DNA of 64,000 nucleotides from Paludibacter propionicigenes WB4 (GTDB lineage Bacteria; Bacteroidota; Bacteroidia; Bacteroidales; Paludibacteraceae), in NCBI RefSeq assembly GCF_000183135.1, contig NC_014734.1:2604001-2668000 (forward strand), read 5' to 3'. The position numbers were made by a program, and so were the translations under genes. Positions within the stretch are counted from its first letter, which is position 1. Each line of letters begins with the position of its first letter. Of the stretch, positions 61,741-64,000 are shown one piece after another. The notes under the pieces were generated by a model. That model did no database searches, was not told the origin of the DNA, and worked only from the letters and a program-made list of their open reading frames with translations.

Positions 61741-62571
61741 ATGCTTCAGCCCGATTCATTACATACCATAACCGAAAGTGTCAAAGTACTGCCTGATACG
61801 ATGGCACGCCTTGATTCATTGGCACGGCTTGACTCTTTAGCAAAAGCAGATTCGTTGCACGTAGTTGATTCGCTCCGGGCTGTGGCTCTTATTCCCCGTG
61901 GTTTTGTAGGAGTTCCGCACCCATCGCTTCCTCAAAATGAGAGTTGGGTATTCATCGTTTTATTTATTTTGTTTTTTCTATTGGTGTTGGCTGTTTCACA
62001 GTCGTCCGGTTTTATTTCGGAAACTATCAAAACATTCTTTCAGGTAAAAGAGCGCTCCAGTATTTTCAGCAAGGCCACCGTAAACGATTTTCAGTTCAGA
62101 TTCTTTCTAAACATATTTTCTTTAGGAGTATTAAGTTTGTATGTCTACCTGATTTTGTTTAAACCGGGCGATCACTTTGTTTTCAGAGAATATTGTATTT
62201 TCTATGCGCTTACTGCTTTATTCTTGTTTCTTAAGTCTATTTTGTTCAACTTTTTAGGGTATGTTTTCCTGACTCCTGTGAGTTTGAAAATGGCAAAAGA
62301 GAGTTATTTTAATGTGATTTCGTTTCTGGGGATAGTTTTGTATCCATTACTCATAATGCAAATTTACATTCACAATAACGCATATATAATACAATCTGTT
62401 AGTTTGGCAATGTGCATTATTGCATGTATTCTAGTCATAATTAAACTATTTCAAATTTTTTCCCATAAAACAGTAGCTTCTTTTTATATATTGTTGTATC
62501 TTTGCACCCTTGAATTTTTACCCCTGCTAGGATTATTTCAGGTGTATAATTTGATTTTATTGAGTGTTTAA
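61741..62571 (+). CDS. DUF4271 family membrane protein
   Basis: A 276-residue protein with a soluble Ser/Asp/Leu-repeat N-terminus (short LDSLARLDSLAKADSL pattern) and about seven membrane helices. The helix layout and its place directly upstream of hemD match the DUF4271 family, nearly always found just before uroporphyrinogen-III synthase in Bacteroidota. Function is unknown; the gene order points to a role linked to tetrapyrrole synthesis or the envelope. hemD follows after 18 bases. Confidence 0.87.
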   Translation: MLQPDSLHTITESVKVLPDTMARLDSLARLDSLAKADSLHVVDSLRAVALIPRGFVGVPHPSLPQNESWVFIVLFILFFLLVLAVSQSSGFISETIKTFFQVKERSSIFSKATVNDFQFRFFLNIFSLGVLSLYVYLILFKPGDHFVFREYCIFYALTALFLFLKSILFNFLGYVFLTPVSLKMAKESYFNVISFLGIVLYPLLIMQIYIHNNAYIIQSVSLAMCIIACILVIIKLFQIFSHKTVASFYILLYLCTLEFLPLLGLFQVYNLILLSV

Positions 62572-62589
62572 AATTTAAACTTTAGTGTT

Positions 62590-63348
62590 TTGAAAATCAA
62601 GAGGATACTTGTGTCGCAACCACGGCCGACAACCGAAAAATCACCCTATTTTGACATTAGCGAGAAATATAGTGTCAAGATTGATTTTCGTCCATTCATA
62701 AAGGTTGAGCCTATTTTAGCAAAAGAGTTCAGAACTCAACGCATAACTATTTTAGATTATACTGCTATTATCTTTAATGCTCGTCATGGTATTGATCATT
62801 TCTTCAGATTGTGCGAAGAGATGCGTATCACTATACCCGAAACCATGAAGTATTTCTGTGTTTCCGAGTCGGTAGCATTGTATTTACAGCGCTATATACA
62901 TTATCGTAAGCGCAAGGTTTTTTATGGAGCTACCGGAAAACTGGCCGAGTTGGTGACCATTATGAACAAACACACCGATGAGAAATATTTACTTATTACC
63001 TCGGATGTGCAAAATGAAGATACTATCGCTACGCTGGAAAAATTAAAAGTTACTTATGCCAAAGCGGTAATGTACAAAACAGTAAGTAATGACTTTGGTC
63101 CGGATGAAGAATTTAACTACGATATGTTATTGTTCTTTAGCCCGATTGGAATTGCTTCACTTCTGAAAAACTTCCCGAATTTTGAACAAGGAGAAATTCA
63201 GATAGGATGCTTTGGTGCTACCACTGCTCAAGCGGTACGCGATGCCGGACTACGCCTTGATATTGAAGTTCCGCTTCCGGGTGTGCCTTCAATGACTATG
63301 GCACTGGATAACTTTTTGAAAGAGAATAATAAGAAAACACGAAAATAA
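62590..63348 (+). CDS. hemD: Uroporphyrinogen-III synthase
   Basis: A 252-residue two-domain protein starting with TTG at 62590 (no upstream ATG in frame). It has the weakly conserved hemD layout: LVSQPRPTTEKSPYFDI, YTAIIFNARHGIDHFF, YLLITSDVQNEDT, the LLFFSPIGIASLL loop, and the family end IGCFGATTAQAVRDAGL, then EVPLPGVPSMTMAL. It closes the tetrapyrrole ring in heme or siroheme synthesis. The call rests on these motifs and the DUF4271 neighbour. A terminator follows. Confidence 0.9.
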   Translation: MKIKRILVSQPRPTTEKSPYFDISEKYSVKIDFRPFIKVEPILAKEFRTQRITILDYTAIIFNARHGIDHFFRLCEEMRITIPETMKYFCVSESVALYLQRYIHYRKRKVFYGATGKLAELVTIMNKHTDEKYLLITSDVQNEDTIATLEKLKVTYAKAVMYKTVSNDFGPDEEFNYDMLLFFSPIGIASLLKNFPNFEQGEIQIGCFGATTAQAVRDAGLRLDIEVPLPGVPSMTMALDNFLKENNKKTRK

Positions 63349-63367
63349 TTCGTTTCGAACGATTTTT

Positions 63368-63411
63368 ACTATCCCAAAAGTATCGAAGAATTTCCGTACT
63401 TTTGGGATAGT
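63368..63411 (+). terminator. Terminator between hemD and rnpA with an embedded -7-like box
   Basis: A 15-bp perfect stem, 63368-63382 with 63397-63411, followed by a long T run. The right arm begins TACTTTTG (63397-63404), which matches the -7 consensus TAnnTTTG, so the stem may double as part of the rnpA promoter. Confidence 0.85.
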
Positions 63412-63424
63412 TTATTTTTTGACC

Positions 63425-63859
63425 ATGAACCACCCAAACTCATTTGCAAAAGCGGAACATTTATGCGGTGATAAGCGCATTACTAAACTGTTTACCCGGG
63501 GCGATGCTTTTATTGCTTATCCGCTGCGTGTGGTTTATCTTATTGAGTCCCGGAATGATGTGGCAGCTGCCAGCATCATGGTGAGTGTGCCGAAGAAGCG
63601 TTTCAAAAGAGCGGTGAAAAGAAACCGACTGAAACGCCTGATGCGCGAGAGTTACCGACTGAACAAACAGGAACTGATAGAAGCCCTTGATGACAAACAG
63701 TTGCAAATACACGTGGCTTTCAATTATGTCTCTGACGATGTGCTTGATTTTGAGGCGGTAGAGAAAAAAATGAAAATCGCGCTGGAACGACTCAAAGAGA
63801 AAGTCATAAACAAAGATGCTGTTTCGTTGGCTGTTACTCCTGAAGCTCCGAACTTATAA
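63425..63859 (+). CDS. rnpA: Ribonuclease P protein component
   Basis: A 144-residue basic protein with the RnpA signature around RFKRAVKRNRLKRLMRESYRLNKQ and the earlier KAEHLCGDKRITKLFTRGDAF. It helps the RNase P RNA remove 5' leaders from tRNA precursors. The frame starts at a TTG at 63419, but the ATG at 63425 is the better start. yidD follows after 12 bases, the usual order in bacteria. Confidence 0.94.
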   Translation: MNHPNSFAKAEHLCGDKRITKLFTRGDAFIAYPLRVVYLIESRNDVAAASIMVSVPKKRFKRAVKRNRLKRLMRESYRLNKQELIEALDDKQLQIHVAFNYVSDDVLDFEAVEKKMKIALERLKEKVINKDAVSLAVTPEAPNL

Positions 63860-63871
63860 GCTATAAATAAT

Positions 63872-64000
63872 ATGAAAAAGATATTACACTTTATAGTGCT
63901 CCTTCCGGTGTATTTTTACAAGTACAGCATTTCGCCGCTTTTTCCGGCACGCTGCCGGTACACACCCACCTGCTCGCAATACACCATAGAAGCGGTGAAC
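63872..64000 (+). CDS. yidD: Membrane protein insertion efficiency factor YidD, 5' part
   Basis: An ATG at 63872 opens a frame running off the window: [20 protein letters not shown], then [22 protein letters not shown]. The [10 protein letters not shown] motif is the hallmark of YidD, which aids membrane insertion of proteins together with YidC. It lies 12 bases after rnpA, a standard pairing. The C-terminal half is outside. Confidence 0.95.
   Translation, partial: MKKILHFIVLLPVYFYKYSISPLFPARCRYTPTCSQYTIEAVN

Overview
The window looks like chromosomal DNA of a member of the phylum Bacteroidota, probably order Bacteroidales. Evidence: AT-rich intergenic DNA; promoters of the Bacteroidetes type (TTG, 20 bases, TAnnTTTG) that can be read directly at several genes; few strong Shine-Dalgarno sequences; secreted proteins of type IX secretion style; families typical of this phylum (DUF5056, DUF6249, DUF4271, FecR/DUF4974 with an ECF sigma factor, nucleoside kinase with a TGS domain); and conserved gene orders such as acpP-fabF-rnc opposite purN, and DUF4271-hemD-rnpA-yidD. 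No rRNA, tRNA, phage, transposase or cas gene was found. The genus is not claimed.

Region 1 (1-29.1 kb) is mostly housekeeping: the 5' part of galK, a sigma-70 operon with two membrane proteins, a split threonine/serine exporter, copA-copZ, an M13 peptidase with a ThuA protein, sppA, a small heat-shock protein, an M6 metalloprotease, a small winged-helix protein, an acyl-CoA ligase, rnc-fabF-acpP, purN, ychF, a lipoprotein, an ECF sigma-FecR-STN operon, and purD with a sigma-54 activator. Two intergenic stretches stand out. At 21.4 kb there are five 17-bp palindromes spaced exactly 41 bp apart. At 28.3-29.1 kb there are three copies of a minus-strand promoter plus hairpin unit that look like small RNA genes.

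Region 2 (29.5-48.9 kb) is about 19 kb of sensory signalling genes, all on the plus strand and tightly packed: a cytoplasmic kinase with seven PAS domains, a lone receiver protein, a receiver protein with ten PAS domains and no kinase, a CheR methyltransferase, a membrane hybrid kinase, two NarL-type kinases (one with six PAS and a GAF domain, one with a PocR domain) and a NarL/LuxR response regulator. No CheB or chemoreceptor is visible.

Region 3 (49.0-56.6 kb) encodes surface or secreted proteins: a 1286-residue protein with a PA14-like segment and a C-terminal sorting-type domain, a small Ser/Asn/Gly-rich protein ending in a Pro-x-Gly-Asp-Gly plus membrane helix plus basic tail, a second secreted protein sharing a domain with the large one, and an outer membrane barrel. 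Between them lie an 11-bp tandem array and a 262-bp palindromic element resembling a MITE or REP cluster.

Region 4 (57-64 kb) returns to housekeeping: nucleoside kinase, class III aminotransferase (ArgD-like), NAD-dependent epimerase, LOG-family protein, DUF4271, hemD, rnpA and the start of yidD.

All function calls come from reading motifs in the translated sequence; no database search was run. Promoter and terminator calls are by eye.
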